In this document: positions 10,183 to 23,076 of the stretch, piece by piece
How positions within the stretch are numbered: position 1 is the first letter of the stretch
Layout of the letters: every line of letters begins with the position of its first letter
DNA from: Ulva prolifera
Taxonomy: Eukaryota > Chlorophyta > Ulvophyceae > Ulvales > Ulvaceae
DNA length: 64,000 nucleotides
Direction of reading: 5' to 3'
Assembly: GCA_023078555.1 (NCBI GenBank)
Contig: CM041198.1
Coordinates: 336,856-400,855, forward strand
Notes under the pieces: generated by a model
The model's database searches: none
What the model was told of the DNA's origin: nothing
Seen by the model: the letters and a program-made list of their open reading frames with translations, nothing else
Made by a program: the position numbers and the translations under genes

Positions 10183-13100
10183 ATGGAAAGTGTAGTGTCG
10201 AGGCTTGAGGCTGTCGCTGCTCGGCTGGAGAAATATGAGAGTTCTGTTCAGGTGTGACCCGCGAGAGGGCCCGTTTGAATGTGTCATGCTGACGGAGATC
10301 ATGGCGTTGCCATGATATGTTGAGCCTCTGCGCCTTGTAAATTTGCAATATCAATACGTAGGGGGGCTCCGCAACGGCCCCTTCTGTCTCTTCAAGATCT
10401 ATCGCCAGCGCCAGCACTGCACAAGCAGCGGCACCCAAGCCTGCAAGTGCCCCTGCGCCAGCTCCTCAAAATGTTGGAACTCCAGGAAAGTACGACAAGG
10501 TTGCCTGGGATGACTTTGTTGCAAATGAAGTGACTGCTTGTGCCAATTCAGCATCTGCCCTTGCGGAAGAGTTCCGGGGAGGCACCGTGCACTTTGTGAA
10601 GTGCGCTCTCAGACCAGTCCACCTCGGGCTTCTCAAACGTACTACTGTAGTGCATGACAGTCTGAAAGCTTGTATTCGATCAGCGCAGCCGTGTCGAGCT
10701 CTGATGAGATTCAGCATGTGTAGCGGAGCCAAAGTGATGGTGGATGTGATCAAGCTATCCCAGCAACGCGCGAAGCCATCAGTAGAAGAATTTCAGGGCA
10801 TCCTGCAGCCATTAGCCGAGGCAATGCAGAAAGCGGAGTCTCTGACTCACGGCGCACGAACCAAAGCGACCAACCATCACAAAGCCATCACAGAATGCAT
10901 TCAGACTTTCGCATGGATCACTTACGATGTATCCGCAGGTGACTGCTCCACATATGGTGCTCTGCCGTGATATCATGTGGACTGCAGCTGTCATGTGGCA
11001 GTAAGCATCCCAGTCTGAGACATATTTTGTGGAACCGTTGGCATCGTCCGAGTGACGCCGCTGCATTCAAATGAACCCCGCTTGTAGACCTCGCACCTTG
11101 AGAAACTCCACCAGCGACGGTGAATGGTCGCACGCACGCCTCGCAGCTCACCGGTGTGTATGCGCAGGTGCACCCACACCAGATGCAGTCATCACAGAAG
11201 GGTTGGGCAGCTCAGAGATGTTTATCAACCGGGTGATCATGGAGCACCGCGACTCCGCACCTGAGCACAAATTGTGGGCGCTCACTGTCAAGGACCTGAT
11301 GGCGAAGCTGCAGGCGCTCGCCAAGCTGCAGTTCCCGATGGGTCTCACCTGGACGGGCACGGGCAGCGGGCCGAAACTGAGCGCGCCAGCAAGCGAACCA
11401 GCCCCCGCCGAGGCGCCAGCCACACCACAGCCCACAGCCGCCACAGCAGAGCCCGAGGCGGCCGAGGCCAGCACCGATGCTGCAGGTACGCGCCTTCCAG
11501 CTGCACCAAGACCCGCACCGAGCCAGCGCACTCAGCGTGCGACCGAGCTCCTGCTGGATGCCACAGTTGCAGCACTGCCCGAGCTACCGTGCTGCTCCGA
11601 TGGGAGCCTCAGTCCGTTTTCCACGCTGGGTGGGCGGCATGACAGGTGCCGTTGCGGTGCAGAGGCCGAAGAGGCCTCGGCCGACACAGCTGCAGCAGAG
11701 GGGCCCGCCAGCCCGGCGGGAGGCACCGCAGGTGATGCCGATGCGGCCGCACCGAGTGGGGTCAGCGCGCCGGCAGCGCCGCCGCCGCCACCGCCGCCAC
11801 CGCCACCAGGCATGCTCCTGGAGAAGATCAAAGCTGCTGGTGGCGGCGGTACGGGGGGCGGGGCCTCCCGCAGCGATCTCATGAGCGCCCTCAACCGTGG
11901 CTCAGGTGTCACGAGCGGGCTCCGCAAGGTGACTGACGACATGAAGACGAAGAACCAGAAGGAGCGCCCCGGTGCGCACCAGCCCGCCTCCTGTGCACCT
12001 CGAGGCCGACGCACTGCACTGCAGCCACGCACGCGGCGGCCGTGTTGCCTGCACGCCGTACATCGAGGTTTGGCGAGGGTGGTACGTGTGTCCCAGCCCT
12101 GCATGGCAGCTTCCCGGGCCATTTGCGTGTGCCGTACCGCTCTCACTGCAGCCCAATGCTGTGCCCGGTGTTTCGCACCTCGAGGCCGTGTCCATGCTCG
12201 CCTCGGGCCTGCGCATGCGTGCAGCTCTGCACCGACGCGTACTGGACAGGCACACGCGGCCTGGGCGCTCGCCAGCTGCCACTCCAGGCGGCATCAGCCA
12301 GGCCGTGCTGTGTGCTGCGCCGCTGCAGCCCGCGCGCTCCCGTGCATCGCTGACGCGGTGCGGCGGCGCTGCTTGCAGGCGTGGTCAAGGCGCCGGCAGC
12401 TGGCAAGAAGGGCACGGAGGCGCGCGGGCCGGCCCGCAAGGAGCTGCAGCAGAACCGCTGGCAGATTGAGAACTGGGTGGCGTGCGAGGGGGTGGAGCTG
12501 CAGGAGGACGAGGTGCAGCGCAGCCACGCGGTGTACGTGTCACGCTGCTCCGAATGTGTCATCCAGGTGCGGCCCTTGCCCACACGTCCTCAGCGCCTGC
12601 GCCGTGCCGCCGTTGCCACGCAAGATCACCGCTTGCGTCGCGCTGACGCCATGTCCCTCCCTGAGCCTCTAAGCGCCGCCACGGGCAGGGGCGGTCGCTG
12701 TAGGCTGCAGCTGGGCTGCACGGCTCGCAAGCCACTGAAAAGCGCCACTGCCAACGTCCCGCGTGCTTCTCTCCAAGTCATCCTGGGGCCACCCGAGGCA
12801 GAGTGGCGCATTTGATTTCGATGCTGGTGCATGAAATGAGTGTTCACGGCCGCTCAGGTACACCTGAGTGAGCACCTCTCACTGAGCGGACAGTAAGTGG
12901 TACACCATGTGGGCGTGCGATGTCCGGGTGACCGCCTCTGCCATCGTGCGTGTTCCGAGCAGCTGTGCCAGCAGATGCGTGCCGAGCCAGGCCGTCGTCG
13001 CCCCCGCACCGCAGCACTGCCCCCATGCCTGTACCCGAGGCCGCCGCAGCGCTGCAGGTGCACGGCAAGGTCAACACGATCATGCTGGACGGCTGCCGCA

Positions 13101-13917
13101 AGGTGGGACTCGTGTTCGGCAGCGTCGTGTCGACGGTGGAGCTCGTCAACTGCAGCAGCTGCAAGGTGCAGTGCAACACGGCCTGCCCCACCCTCAACAT
13201 CGACAAGACCGACGGCGCGCAGGCACGGCCCGCCCCTGCACCGCGAGTGCCTCCAACATACTGCACAGCACACGCGGCCGTCTTTGTCTCAATGAATCGC
13301 GTTTGCGTTTCCATGAGCGCTGGTGCCACGCGATAGCAGTGTATGCATGTCCTGACGACTCCAGGAAGCGAGGCCCCTGATGGGGTCATTGTGTTCTCCT
13401 CTTGAAGTTTGCGATGTGTCCGCCATCTCCCATGTTCGCGTGCCTTGCGCTCTCGACCGGCATGGATGTTCTGTTATCTCTTGCTCGCATGACTTGCACG
13501 TCTGGCCTGGCGAGTGGGTGCCTGGGGCATGGCGCGCTCCTTGCGCCCGACCAACTTCAGCATGCATCTTGGAATGAAGGTGTCATGCACCCCATGCAAC
13601 ACGCGTTCTCATGGCTACCGGCAGGCTGCAGCGCGCCCCGACTCCCCCGGAGCGGCCGTGATGTCTGCTAGCAGACCGGGCCCGCTGTGCCGGGGGCCTC
13701 CCAGCGTGTCTGCAACGGCTTCAAAGGGGTGCAGGTGTATTTGAGCGAAGAGGCCGCGGCGGCCACGGAGGTGGTGACCTCCAAGAGCTCCTCGATGTCG
13801 GTGACGGTCCTGTCGGCTGCTGCCGACGCGGAACCCGCGGAGCACCCCGTGCCGGAGCAGTACATGAGCAAGGTGGTCGAGGGGAAGCTCGTGACGGTGC
13901 CCGTGTCTCACATGTGA
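10183..13917 (+). CDS. CAP1: Cyclase-associated protein (CAP/Srv2)
   Basis: Eight exons (10183-10251, 10362-10600, 10724-10938, 11168-11485, 11663-11971, 12379-12566, 13058-13222, 13735-13917) give 561 residues. CAP binds actin monomers, recharges them with ATP and speeds cofilin-driven filament turnover in the cytosol. The N-terminus is the oligomerisation coil (VVSRLEAVAARLEKYESSVQ), followed by the helical folded domain (KYDKVAWDDFVA to GLTWTGTG). An 11-proline run near residues 318-330 should bind profilin, and a WH2-like segment (LRKVTDDMKTKNQK) follows. Exons 6-8 form the C-terminal beta-helix CARP domain (GKVNTIMLDGCRKVGLVFG, then VPEQYMSKVVEGKLVTVPVS). Phases agree across all junctions. 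The last intron starts GC (CAG|GCACGG). TGTAA lies at 14083-14087. Confidence 0.95.
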
Positions 13918-14491
13918 GCGCCGCCTTGGCCTGATGCGCCGCTTCCGCGCACTGCGGCTTGTGTATGCCACGGCCTGGCGCCCTGATCTGAGTGCCTGAG
14001 ACACCGAGGCCCTGCAGGGCACGTGGCTGCCCCGTTCCTGGTTAGACTGGTGCTGCGTGATGGCATGCTGTTGAGTACGCTTTGTAATGGCGCGCGCGCC
14101 GTGCTGCTGCTGCCGTTGAGGTCTGCGGGTGCGCTGCAGGAGCAGTCTGCCAAGGCATTCTCGTTTTATGCGCCTGGTCAAGTTGATGAGGGGCGACACT
14201 GTGGCTTGCTTGGTTTTGGGTTCCATTCTTTACCTGATACGGTTTGCATATGGATGTTGGGCGATTCTACAGAGCAGCCGCTGAATGAACTACCGGGTGC
14301 ATTTGGGCGTGGCCACTCGCCTGGTGGGATGATGCATGCAGTGTGGGCTGCAGCTGAGCATACACGCGGTGATGCTCGTCAGGTCTTAGGCCTGTGTGAG
14401 CGTGGATCGCATGTCTTTCTGGCGCTCCCTCTTCTAGACGTGCACATCGGGACGTCGTCTGCGCTTTACAGCATCAAGTCTCGTGACAGGA
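13918..14491. other. Convergent 3' region between CAP and the next gene
   Basis: This is the tail of CAP with a poly(A) candidate at 14083. A plus ORF of 175 codons runs through here and overlaps the opposite-strand gene; it is Leu/Gly-rich without domain signs and is treated as chance. Confidence 0.4.
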
Positions 14492-15163
14492 TCAGCTTTC
14501 TGCACGTTTTCTTTTGTAGACGAAACGCTTTCCAAGATCGGTGTCAATGATCTTGATTCCCCCATGTTTCCCTAATAAGTCGAGCTCTTCTTGAGTGTGC
14601 AGCACAGCCGGTTGTGCATCGGAGGCTGCGGCCCCGCTGCCTTGTTCTGCGCCCTCTGCGCCATTTTGTCCGGAATCTTGCCCAGGCTTCAGTTTCTCTG
14701 CGTTTTCCGATGCTCCCCCATGTGCTACCTTAGCACGATCTGTTTTGACCTGTTCTTGCTCGCCTGCTCCAGTCGCTAAGCCTTCCTCTGCTTTGCCCTT
14801 GACCTCTTTCTCCCCTGACGGCTTCGCATTGTCTGCTGCTTCCCCGTTGCCAGTGCTTTGTGATGCTTCGTCCACAGGGCCATCAGATCTAGTGGATCTA
14901 CGATGTCTCCTTTGTACGAACGACTGGTTGAGATCTAAAGCCTTTTGCCCCTTGCGCTTGTACGTGGTCACGAGCAAGCCAGGTCCTCCGAGAGCCCTGA
15001 TGTTCCCCCGTACCACCGGCATGCTCATCCTCTCATGGAAGTGCAGCATGTTGTATGCACGCTCGCAACGACGGCAGTTGGGTGAGGGTGCGGTTCGCAT
15101 GCTGAACTCGCTTGCAGCTTGAGGCATGCCACACAGGCCACATTCTCTCTCCTTGGGAGGCAC
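14492..15163 (-). CDS. Small intronless zinc-ribbon-like protein, unknown function
   Basis: A single-exon ORF of 223 residues starts at MPPKERECGLCGMPQ. Residues 8-40 carry paired CxxC motifs (CGLC and CRRC, 19 residues between them), a plausible zinc ribbon. A basic stretch (YKRKGQKALDL) follows, then a low-complexity Glu/Gly/Ala/Lys middle that is probably disordered. The C-terminus returns to conserved-looking sequence (IIDTDLGKRFVYKRKR), basic enough for nucleic-acid binding or nuclear import. I do not recognise the family. It converges on CAP. The absence of introns is unusual here. The composition differs from chance ORFs, but expression is unproven. Confidence 0.5.
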   Translation of the reverse strand: MPPKERECGLCGMPQAASEFSMRTAPSPNCRRCERAYNMLHFHERMSMPVVRGNIRALGGPGLLVTTYKRKGQKALDLNQSFVQRRHRRSTRSDGPVDEASQSTGNGEAADNAKPSGEKEVKGKAEEGLATGAGEQEQVKTDRAKVAHGGASENAEKLKPGQDSGQNGAEGAEQGSGAAASDAQPAVLHTQEELDLLGKHGGIKIIDTDLGKRFVYKRKRAES

Positions 15164-16301
15164 ACTGCAAAGCGCCCCCCTGTCAGCTACAAGACGATGT
15201 ATAATGAAAACACAGGTGAGACCTGAAAATCATCATGTCACATTTTTTCACCGCCAGAGCTGGTATGTTCGACCTCTAAGCGAGGCAGGATGCTACCAGC
15301 CAGCTGGAGGGGGGTCAGGAGCGAGACGCTGCCACGAAAGCTGAGAAATCTATGCATTCAACTTGACAGTAGAATGCTTTCAAATCGCAAAAGGTATTCT
15401 TACATAGTTGTGCAGCAGATCGCTGCGTCGGGAGTGGCCGACGGTATGACACCCCAAAACAACACGTCAGCTTGGACGTTGCAAGAACCAGGCTGACCTT
15501 TGTTCTGGTTGTGAGCTTTTCTTCGAGTTCTTCGTCATCTATCACGATCTACTTCGTACTTGCTCTGCTACTGAGTGGCCGCAGCCCAGTCAGTTAACCC
15601 ACCAGCATGCACGACGTGGACGACGAACGAAGGATTTCACGCTAGATACCGCCATGATCTAAGCACCACCTCACTCACGATTTACTCGTACTGACAGGCA
15701 CATGAATCACGTTTGCGCTGATTTGTATCCAAGCGCAGAAGCGCATCCATGGCCACGGAGCCACGCTACAACTGAACGCACTTCGATCAGCAAGGCACGC
15801 CACAACCTGTCACTTCATGCACAACCTGTCACGTGAGCTCGTTCATCGTCGCTTATGTTCTGTATCTTACGCAAATGGATTTCATGCTCGAACCTCTGGA
15901 GCAGCAGCAGCGTGCTGCATGCATGGATGAACTGAATTCATCTGTGAAATGTGCCACATGGAAAGATAAAGCAATACCGGCCATACCCACCGGAGATAGC
16001 GAAAGGGGCTGGCACCGCCGCTACTCAGCCGTGACATCTGCACCTCGCTGGAGGCCCCATGCACACCCAAACACCTACAGGGGCATTGACCAGTCGCGAC
16101 ATGCAAGCATGCCTAGGCATGGCATGCTGCATGCATATGCCTAGGCCTAGGCGCCCCTCATGAATGCATATGTGGCAGGGTTGTACACCCCTCCTTTTTG
16201 GTAAGGAGAATCCCGATCAGATGTCTCATCTTCCACCGGGCTGCGCCCGATGGCTCTCCTCCACCGCAGGGAACACCCCCGGAAGTGTGTTGAAAGTTGA
16301 C

Positions 16302-16323
16302 GGGGGGGGGGGGGGGGGGGGGG
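16302..16323. repeat. Poly-G homopolymer, 22 nt
   Basis: An uninterrupted G run on the plus strand in non-coding sequence; it could form a G-quadruplex. Confidence 0.85.
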
Positions 16324-18335
16324 TTCCTGCTGGTCTCGTGCGCCGCCGCATATTTGGCGCAAGGGAAGTTGTCATGAGCGCCATGCTTGTTCAAATGTAA
16401 AGTAAAGTAAACTTGAATTTACTGAGCCGTATCCTGAAAGGACGTCGACAACTAGAGTACTCCGATCTAACGGGACCAAATATGCTGAAAGGGTAAACCA
16501 CCTGGGAACCCCCCTCAGACCCTCAAACCCAAATGTGATCAGCATCACACCTTTTTACACGTGTACACCCCAGGCGCTCCGCCAGCAGCTTCTCAAGCTT
16601 CTACAGAGGCATGGCCACGTCATCATTGCCCAACACATGCGCCGGCTCGGGCGCCTCCGGCTCGCCAGTGTCACAAGTCTCAGCGCAGCACTCACGCCAT
16701 GGCCAGTGCTTCTCATCGGCCACATGCAGTGCTTCATGAAGCTTTCGCTGCGTCCAATGAAGTCACTTCAGACTCGCGGCCTAAACGAGCAGCTGCTGCT
16801 GCGTGGCTGCCCATCAGGCGCACCGGCTGCTCCAGCCACCGGGATCTACCCAGACATCCCTATCTTGATCAGGAGTCCGTTCAGGGTGTGCATGCCTGAT
16901 GCGGAGGCGTGAGGCGTGCGTCGCCTGGCAGCCAAGCACACGCCTGTGGCCGGCACTGTGGTTGGCCAGCACCGCGCCCCTTACAGCTCGCGGGCTCACA
17001 CCCATGATGCATCCACTGCTCTGTTTCAGGGATATGTCCACCCCCCGGGGAGCCCGATGCCCTTTTGATAATGGAGCAATGCATCACTTGTTGCGAAATC
17101 TCTGTTTGCTGCGCTATATGCATGCGCAACGCACATCACGCGCTCTGCATGTCAAGACCGTTTGCCGCTCCCGAAGGCGGCCGAGGAGCAATGGGGGACA
17201 CGCTCAGGTGCTCAGGTGCCACGAGCTCACCGACAACTAAATGAGACTACGCTTGCAGTGGGACTGTGTGGAACCCCAGTAATATGACTACTGTACCGCT
17301 GGGATGCAACAGCCTGACATCATGCGTGCCAGGCAGCTGGCGCCGGCTGAGATTGGTCAGCAGCGGCGGCAACCCCGCGCCCCCAGCCCGGCCAGTACGC
17401 TGCAGGCGCATGGTCAGTGGCAGCATGCTCAGCCCCGAGCACCGGCAAGTCAGACCTGCTTGCCACAGGGCACCTGCCCCGCTGCTGGTTTGCAACCAGG
17501 ACAGGCACACAGTCAGCATCAACTACAGTACACCGCCGCCTGCGCGGTGTGTGTTTCACCTGTTTGATCGGTCGCCGCCGCCGTGCGTGAGCTTTGATGC
17601 ACTGACCTGCTCCCATGTGAGGGTACCGCTGGGCGTGCGTGCCCTGCACTGGCGTCTCACACGGATCACCGAACGGCAGTCGTGGCGGTCATGGCCACAC
17701 GATTTACTTTGCGTCTGTGAAAAGCGTGGGAATGGCAGCATTCGTGGGAATGGGTACGTGTCCATGGGGGTAAGGTGTGCATGCGTGCGGGACTGCGTGT
17801 GTGGAGGCATTGGTGTGCGCAGGTAGTCTTCACAGGCTGCAGTGCCTGGGATTCTGCCTGGGCCGGGGGCGGCATGAGTGCTGCTGTTCTCGCGTTGCGC
17901 GTACTCCTACCAAAATGTTCCTTGTGAGATGGTTGAGGCGCGTCAAACGGGCGCTGCAGCCCCGGCTGTGCCCTCTGCCATGAGCTCCGGCTGCGAGCAT
18001 GTGCCTGCCAGCCATGCTGTCGGCAACGGCAACGTAGTGGCAGCAACGGCTCAGATCACTGTGAATGCCGACATGCTTGCCTGTAGCCCATTGAATTCGG
18101 CGCAGCTGCTTCTGTTGTAGCTCAAAAGAGAATGAGACTGCTCTGTGTATGTGTGTGTTACAAAGGAAAAAGCCGGAGGGGCCGGTAGCACCGCCAGGAC
18201 CAAGAAGGGGAGCACGCCCGACGCAATGCGCACGCAACAGGAGAGCAACAGCCAACGCCAAGGTACCACAAGCACCCACACACTCCCACACTCCCACACA
18301 CTCCCACACACACCCACCCCCACACACACCTCCAC

Positions 18336-18582
<247 letters not shown>

Positions 18583-19500
18583 CAGCACAGCCAGAAGTGC
18601 ACCATCCATGGTCGGCTGAGGCCCCAGGGGTGGCCCCTCATGTCACTTGAGAGCGCTGCTGCGCCTAGAGGTACATTGGGCAAGCTCCACGTGACCTGCT
18701 GGCCCAGACGGCTCTGCTGTTTTGTGGGCCGGGCTTGTTCATGCTTGCCATGCAGAAGGGCGCAACAGCAGATTTACCTCTGCAGACACCCACAGGTTAC
18801 TTGTTGCTGTCAATCACGACACAACCAACATGATAACAATGTGATGATGTCTGTCAACAGCATGATGCGCGAGGCTTCTGGTTGATGATGAGCAGCATCC
18901 TGGCATCCACATGTGGCCTTGGTTGTCCGTAGTGGTCAAGGTCCAACAACGGAGATGGCGTGCTCGTCAAAGCTTATTGGACTTTGCGTGAATGTGCAGA
19001 ATGCCCCGCATCGCCATACAAGGGGCAAAACTGGCCCCTGCCACTTGCAGATGAGAGTTCCCTTGCTGCTGAATGAGCCAGAACAGAATATGCAGAGATG
19101 CCGCAATTCTCTGAGAGCTGGTCTGATTCTGTGAAACTGGCAGGCTGGCATCTAGGGCGCACGGTCGGCTGCGGAGAGCCACACACCACGTAATCGATCG
19201 CTTTGATGGAACCTACGGTTTCCCACTGCCATGTGGTTGATGCCTTTGTATGCTGACGCGTGTTTGACAAATGCAAAGGCAAAAACCTCTGCTGGCTGAT
19301 GCAAAATCCAACAAGTCCAAAGTACAGAAGAACATGCGCTAGCAGGCCACGCTACCTGAGGGACATGCCGGCCACACATCGTCTCTACTCTCACACAAGC
19401 TTATTCCTGCAGTTCAACTTAGCAGGCCACGGTGTTTCATTATTAGGCGACTCAGATTACACACACGACAGCACACATTCACCCCGCCCGCCACAGCACT

Positions 19501-20883
19501 TCACGGGCTGCTTACCGCCTCCGGCACCTCGATGTTCTGGAACTGCGACGCGACCTTCGTGTCCGCCCCCGCCGCAGAGTTCCGAGGCAGCAGCTCGCAC
19601 TGCGCATAGTGCGTCAACAGGTGGTCTGCGAGCACCAGCGCCACCATCGACTCGACCATCGGCACCGCCCGCGGCACCACGCACGCGTCGTGGCGGCCCT
19701 TCGCCCGCAGCTCCACCTCCTGCCCGTCCCGCGTCACCGTCGTCTGCTTCTGGCCGATCGTGGACGTGGGCTTGAACGCGATGCGGAGCTCGATCGTCTC
19801 GCCGTTTGAGATCCCCCCCTGGATGCCGCCGCTGCGGTTGGTGCGCGTGCGGACTTGCCCGTCCTCGTCCATGAAGAACTCGTCGTTGTGGGTGCTGCCG
19901 GTCATGCGTGTGCCGGCGAACCCCGACCCGATCTCAAAGCCTTTCGTCGCCGGGAGCGACATGATCGCCTTGGCGAGGTCTGCCTCGAGCTTATCGAAGA
20001 CGGGGGCGCCGAGGCCCTTGGGGCAGCCCCGGACGATGCACGTGACCTCTCCGCCGGTGCTCTCGCCGCGCGTGCGGACTTCGTTCACCGCGTCGATCAT
20101 CTTCTGCGCGGCCTCCTGGTCCGGGCAGCGGATCATGTTGCTCTCGACGTCCTCCATCGTGAAGGTGCTGTTGTCGACCGTGCAACCGACGTCGCGGACC
20201 CTGCTGACGTAGCCGAGGACCTCGCAGCCGGCCACGACTTGGAGGAGCTTCTTCGCTATCGCACCGCCTGCGACACGGCCGATGGTTTCGCGCGCGGACG
20301 AGCGCCCGCCGCCCGCGATGGCCCTGATGCCGTACTTGAAGTCGTACGTTGCATCTGCGTGGCTTGGGCGGTATGCAACCTCCATCTCGCCGTAGTCCTG
20401 ACTACGTTGGTCTTTGTTTCGGACGAGTACGGCAATGGGGCTGCCCATCGTGACGCCGTCCTGGACGCCTGAGAGGATTTCACATGCGTCAGGCTCATTA
20501 CGAGGTGTAACGATACGGCTCTGCCCTGGCCGCCTCCGGTCCAGTTCTACCTGGATCTCTTCCCGGGTGATGGGCAGGCGAGGGGGAACCCCGTCCACCA
20601 CACAGCCCACTCCCGCACCATGCGATTCCCCAAAAGTTGTAACACGAAAATTGACTCCGAAAGTGTTGGCAGCGCGGGCTGTGACTTGTCTGCGCGAGCA
20701 AACACATGTCCTGTACCCCCGCAGTCCTTGGGAATGCATTTTGCTACAACACACACAAAGTGAAGCAGAATCGACTGCAGGTGCCTGCCTTCTGTTACTC
20801 TTCTTGCGACAAGCTGCACAACAGTTTCTGGGGTGTACGCAACTCAGTAACAGCGCGGTGGTGGCGCGGAGCAGATGCTTCAC
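19501..20883 (-). CDS. aroC: Chorismate synthase, plastid-targeted
   Basis: An intronless ORF of 460 residues. The enzyme makes chorismate from EPSP with reduced FMN, the last shikimate step, in the plastid stroma. The first 70 or so residues are Ser/Arg/Cys-rich and look like a transit peptide; a second Met lies at residue 49. The catalytic core starts at [19 protein letters not shown]. Also present are RPGQSR, the active-site [14 protein letters not shown], the signature [31 protein letters not shown] and [16 protein letters not shown]. The last codons overlap a possible donor (GCG|GTAAGC), so a further short C-terminal exon is possible. The gene is head to head with the IGPS-like gene at 21225. 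Confidence 0.97.
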   Translation of the reverse strand: MKHLLRATTALLLSCVHPRNCCAACRKKSNRRQAPAVDSASLCVCCSKMHSQGLRGYRTCVCSRRQVTARAANTFGVNFRVTTFGESHGAGVGCVVDGVPPRLPITREEIQVELDRRRPGQSRIVTPRNEPDACEILSGVQDGVTMGSPIAVLVRNKDQRSQDYGEMEVAYRPSHADATYDFKYGIRAIAGGGRSSARETIGRVAGGAIAKKLLQVVAGCEVLGYVSRVRDVGCTVDNSTFTMEDVESNMIRCPDQEAAQKMIDAVNEVRTRGESTGGEVTCIVRGCPKGLGAPVFDKLEADLAKAIMSLPATKGFEIGSGFAGTRMTGSTHNDEFFMDEDGQVRTRTNRSGGIQGGISNGETIELRIAFKPTSTIGQKQTTVTRDGQEVELRAKGRHDACVVPRAVPMVESMVALVLADHLLTHYAQCELLPRNSAAGADTKVASQFQNIEVPEAVSSP

Positions 20884-21224
20884 AGCTAATGGACACTGGT
20901 CTCATGTCGATGACCGCCGGCCAACTACACTGGCTACTACATCGGTGCATCTCAGTGCGCTGCACGGGACAGATCGCCACCTGGTCGGTACTGTGGTCGC
21001 GTGCGTGGCGTCAGTGCCAAGGCATGTGTGTGCGATGTCCACGTGCTCTTCCCGTTTGATGCCTCGACAGCAGATAAAAGGCGACGGGAGCTATAATTCC
21101 AGCAGCATTTCAGCGCTGCACGTAGTGTTCCTTATGGTCTTGACATATCAAGCTGAAGCACGACGAGTGAGCAGCTTTGAGTCGTGACCAGCGGCGCTTG
21201 TGTCTTCTGAACGTCTGCACAGCT
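20884..21224. promoter_or_regulatory. Shared upstream region of chorismate synthase and IGPS-like gene
   Basis: Only 341 bp separate the two divergent start codons, so this must hold both promoters unless a leader exon lies further out. No motif is firmly assigned; an AT-richer patch (GATAAAAGGC) lies near 21071. Confidence 0.5.
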
Positions 21225-22747
21225 ATGTGGTACAAGCCGGCATTTTCTAGTCAAGGTACATGTGCCAATGTTCGCGGGCCCAGCTGCCGTTATGATCGCG
21301 CGCGGTGCGTGGTGTGCCGCGCCGAACATAAAACAGGCTTGGAGCGAATCATCAAGCGGAAAGGACAAGAACTGCAAGGTCAGATAGAAGGTCTGGGATA
21401 CGAATGGCTCGAAGAAAAGCTGCAAGATGCCATGTCCCAGCCGCTGTCCGGCAACAAGAAGTTTCAGTTCGGGCGAGCCCTGTCAGAGGCCATGATGCGG
21501 GTGCACTAGCCTTCCACCGGAGCATGCAACACGTCAGCTTAATTTCCATTATATCTCTGCTCGAACGTTTCCATACCAAGCAGGCTACAGCCTCCGTGGC
21601 ATGGGATTTTGTGTTGTGCAAAGCCAGGGAGGCCGCACATCTGCAACCTCTAAAGCTCGGTGCTGCGCCTGAGCTCGCCCAATTCAAAACACTGTATGCA
21701 GAGGGAGGTCCTGATGATTGCCGAGGTTCCTCGCCAGAACGCAGAGGAGGATTCCATGCGGCTGGGAGAGCGAGCCCGATTGTTGCAAAGAGCCGGAGTG
21801 CACGCATTGAGTGTACGCACAGATGAAGACAACACCCCCTGCGGACTTCGTGATCTATTCTCTGTGGTGCAATCTGCCCAGCAAGTCCCGGTGTTCCGCC
21901 GTGACTGGTTTATACACCCACTCCAGGTGCTGATCCTGCTGAGCGCACAAGGCACCTCTGTCACCCGGTAGCCATCTGCTCCATTGTGGCCACTACCGTT
22001 CCCGCTCTCACCTGCAGTTGCCAACCCTTACGCCCTGCCCCTGTGTAGTGCCCATCCGCCACTGAATGGGTCTCGAACGTGTACGCGCATGGATCTTTTG
22101 ATCCTGCTGCAGTTGTATGGCCACTGTCCGTCTGAGATCTGCAGCTTCCTCTCTGCGGTGTAATGAGGCAGATCCAGCATTTGACAGTTGCTTCGGGTCA
22201 TGCTGAACCGGCGTGATTGCCGGGCAGATGACCAAGGTGGCTTACTGCTCTTGCTGAGACCCCAGATGGTGCAGACTGCCCCCACGTAGGTGTTTGAGGC
22301 TGTGCGCAGGTGATCGAGGCCAAAGAGGCCGGTGCAGCTGGAGTGCTCGGAATCACATGCCAAGTCAGTGGCAAGGGCACGCCCGTAATGAGCGCATTCG
22401 CTGGCAGCCTCGGCATGGACGCTCCGGTGGAGGCGGTCAACCTCATAGAGCTGGACTTCCTCATGAAGAAGGGTGTCCCTATGGTGGCTGTTGCCTGCGG
22501 TGTCCAGGTCACGTTGACAGTTCCTGGCTTCGCGAATGACGTCATCAAGGGTCTCCTGCCGGAAGTGCCGCTGGACTGTGGGAGCGTGGTGGGTGTGGCC
22601 ACTGAGGACGCGGCCCGGTACGCCGCTCAGTGCGGCGCGTCTGCAGTCCTGCTCAAGCAGGAGATGCTGCAGGACGTCTGCAGCGACGCGAACAAATGCA
22701 AGGCTTTCATCCAGAATGTGAAGTATGTCATGTCGGCGGACGACTGA
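21225..22747 (+). CDS. Indole-3-glycerol-phosphate-synthase-like TIM-barrel protein, catalytic residues altered
   Basis: Three exons (21225-21500, 21702-21926, 22310-22747) give 312 residues. The first 33 residues are basic and Cys/Ser-rich, possibly a transit peptide. The fold follows IGPS (TrpC): GLERIIKRKGQELQ, then LMIAEVP, LLQRAGVHALSVRTDE, VPVFRRDWFIHPLQ and AGAAGVLGITCQ. The catalytic positions are not kept. The usual E-x-K of beta-1 is E-x-P, the K of KDF reads R (RRDW), the NNR strand reads CGVQ, and the ESG motif is absent (VVGVAT). I infer an IGPS-derived protein that has lost or changed its activity. It is head to head with chorismate synthase, two steps upstream of anthranilate chemistry. 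The MWYKP start is the only ATG in frame before the conserved region. Confidence 0.75.
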
Positions 22748-23076
22748 GCTGTGCCGGGGAGGCATGCATGGCTGGTGGCAGCCGAAGTGGCTTCAGGGTT
22801 GCAAGCAGATCCGCGGTGGGGGATCCAAATGACCGTGACCCTCTGCGTCGCTCCGGTCACGCGTCGAGCGTCGCTGGTGTGGCCGACACGTTGAATCACA
22901 TAGTAGTTCTCTCCGCAAGGCTTCTCTTTTTATCTCACGGGCTGGCAGCCGACTGCGAAGGGTGCCGTTGATTGCGACATCGAGCACTGCGATCGTCTGC
23001 TGGACCGGAGTATCCGGCAAGCTGCAGCTCAGCCTTTGTGCGTAATACAGTCGTGCAACACGGCTGTTTCATCACA
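22748..23076. other. Short intergenic spacer
   Basis: This holds the 3' end of the IGPS-like gene and the upstream region of the cyclophilin gene, both on the plus strand. Nothing else is seen. Confidence 0.4.

Noticed and set aside
14023-14550. 175-codon plus ORF after CAP
   Set aside because: It sits in the CAP 3' region and overlaps the better-supported minus gene; no domain.
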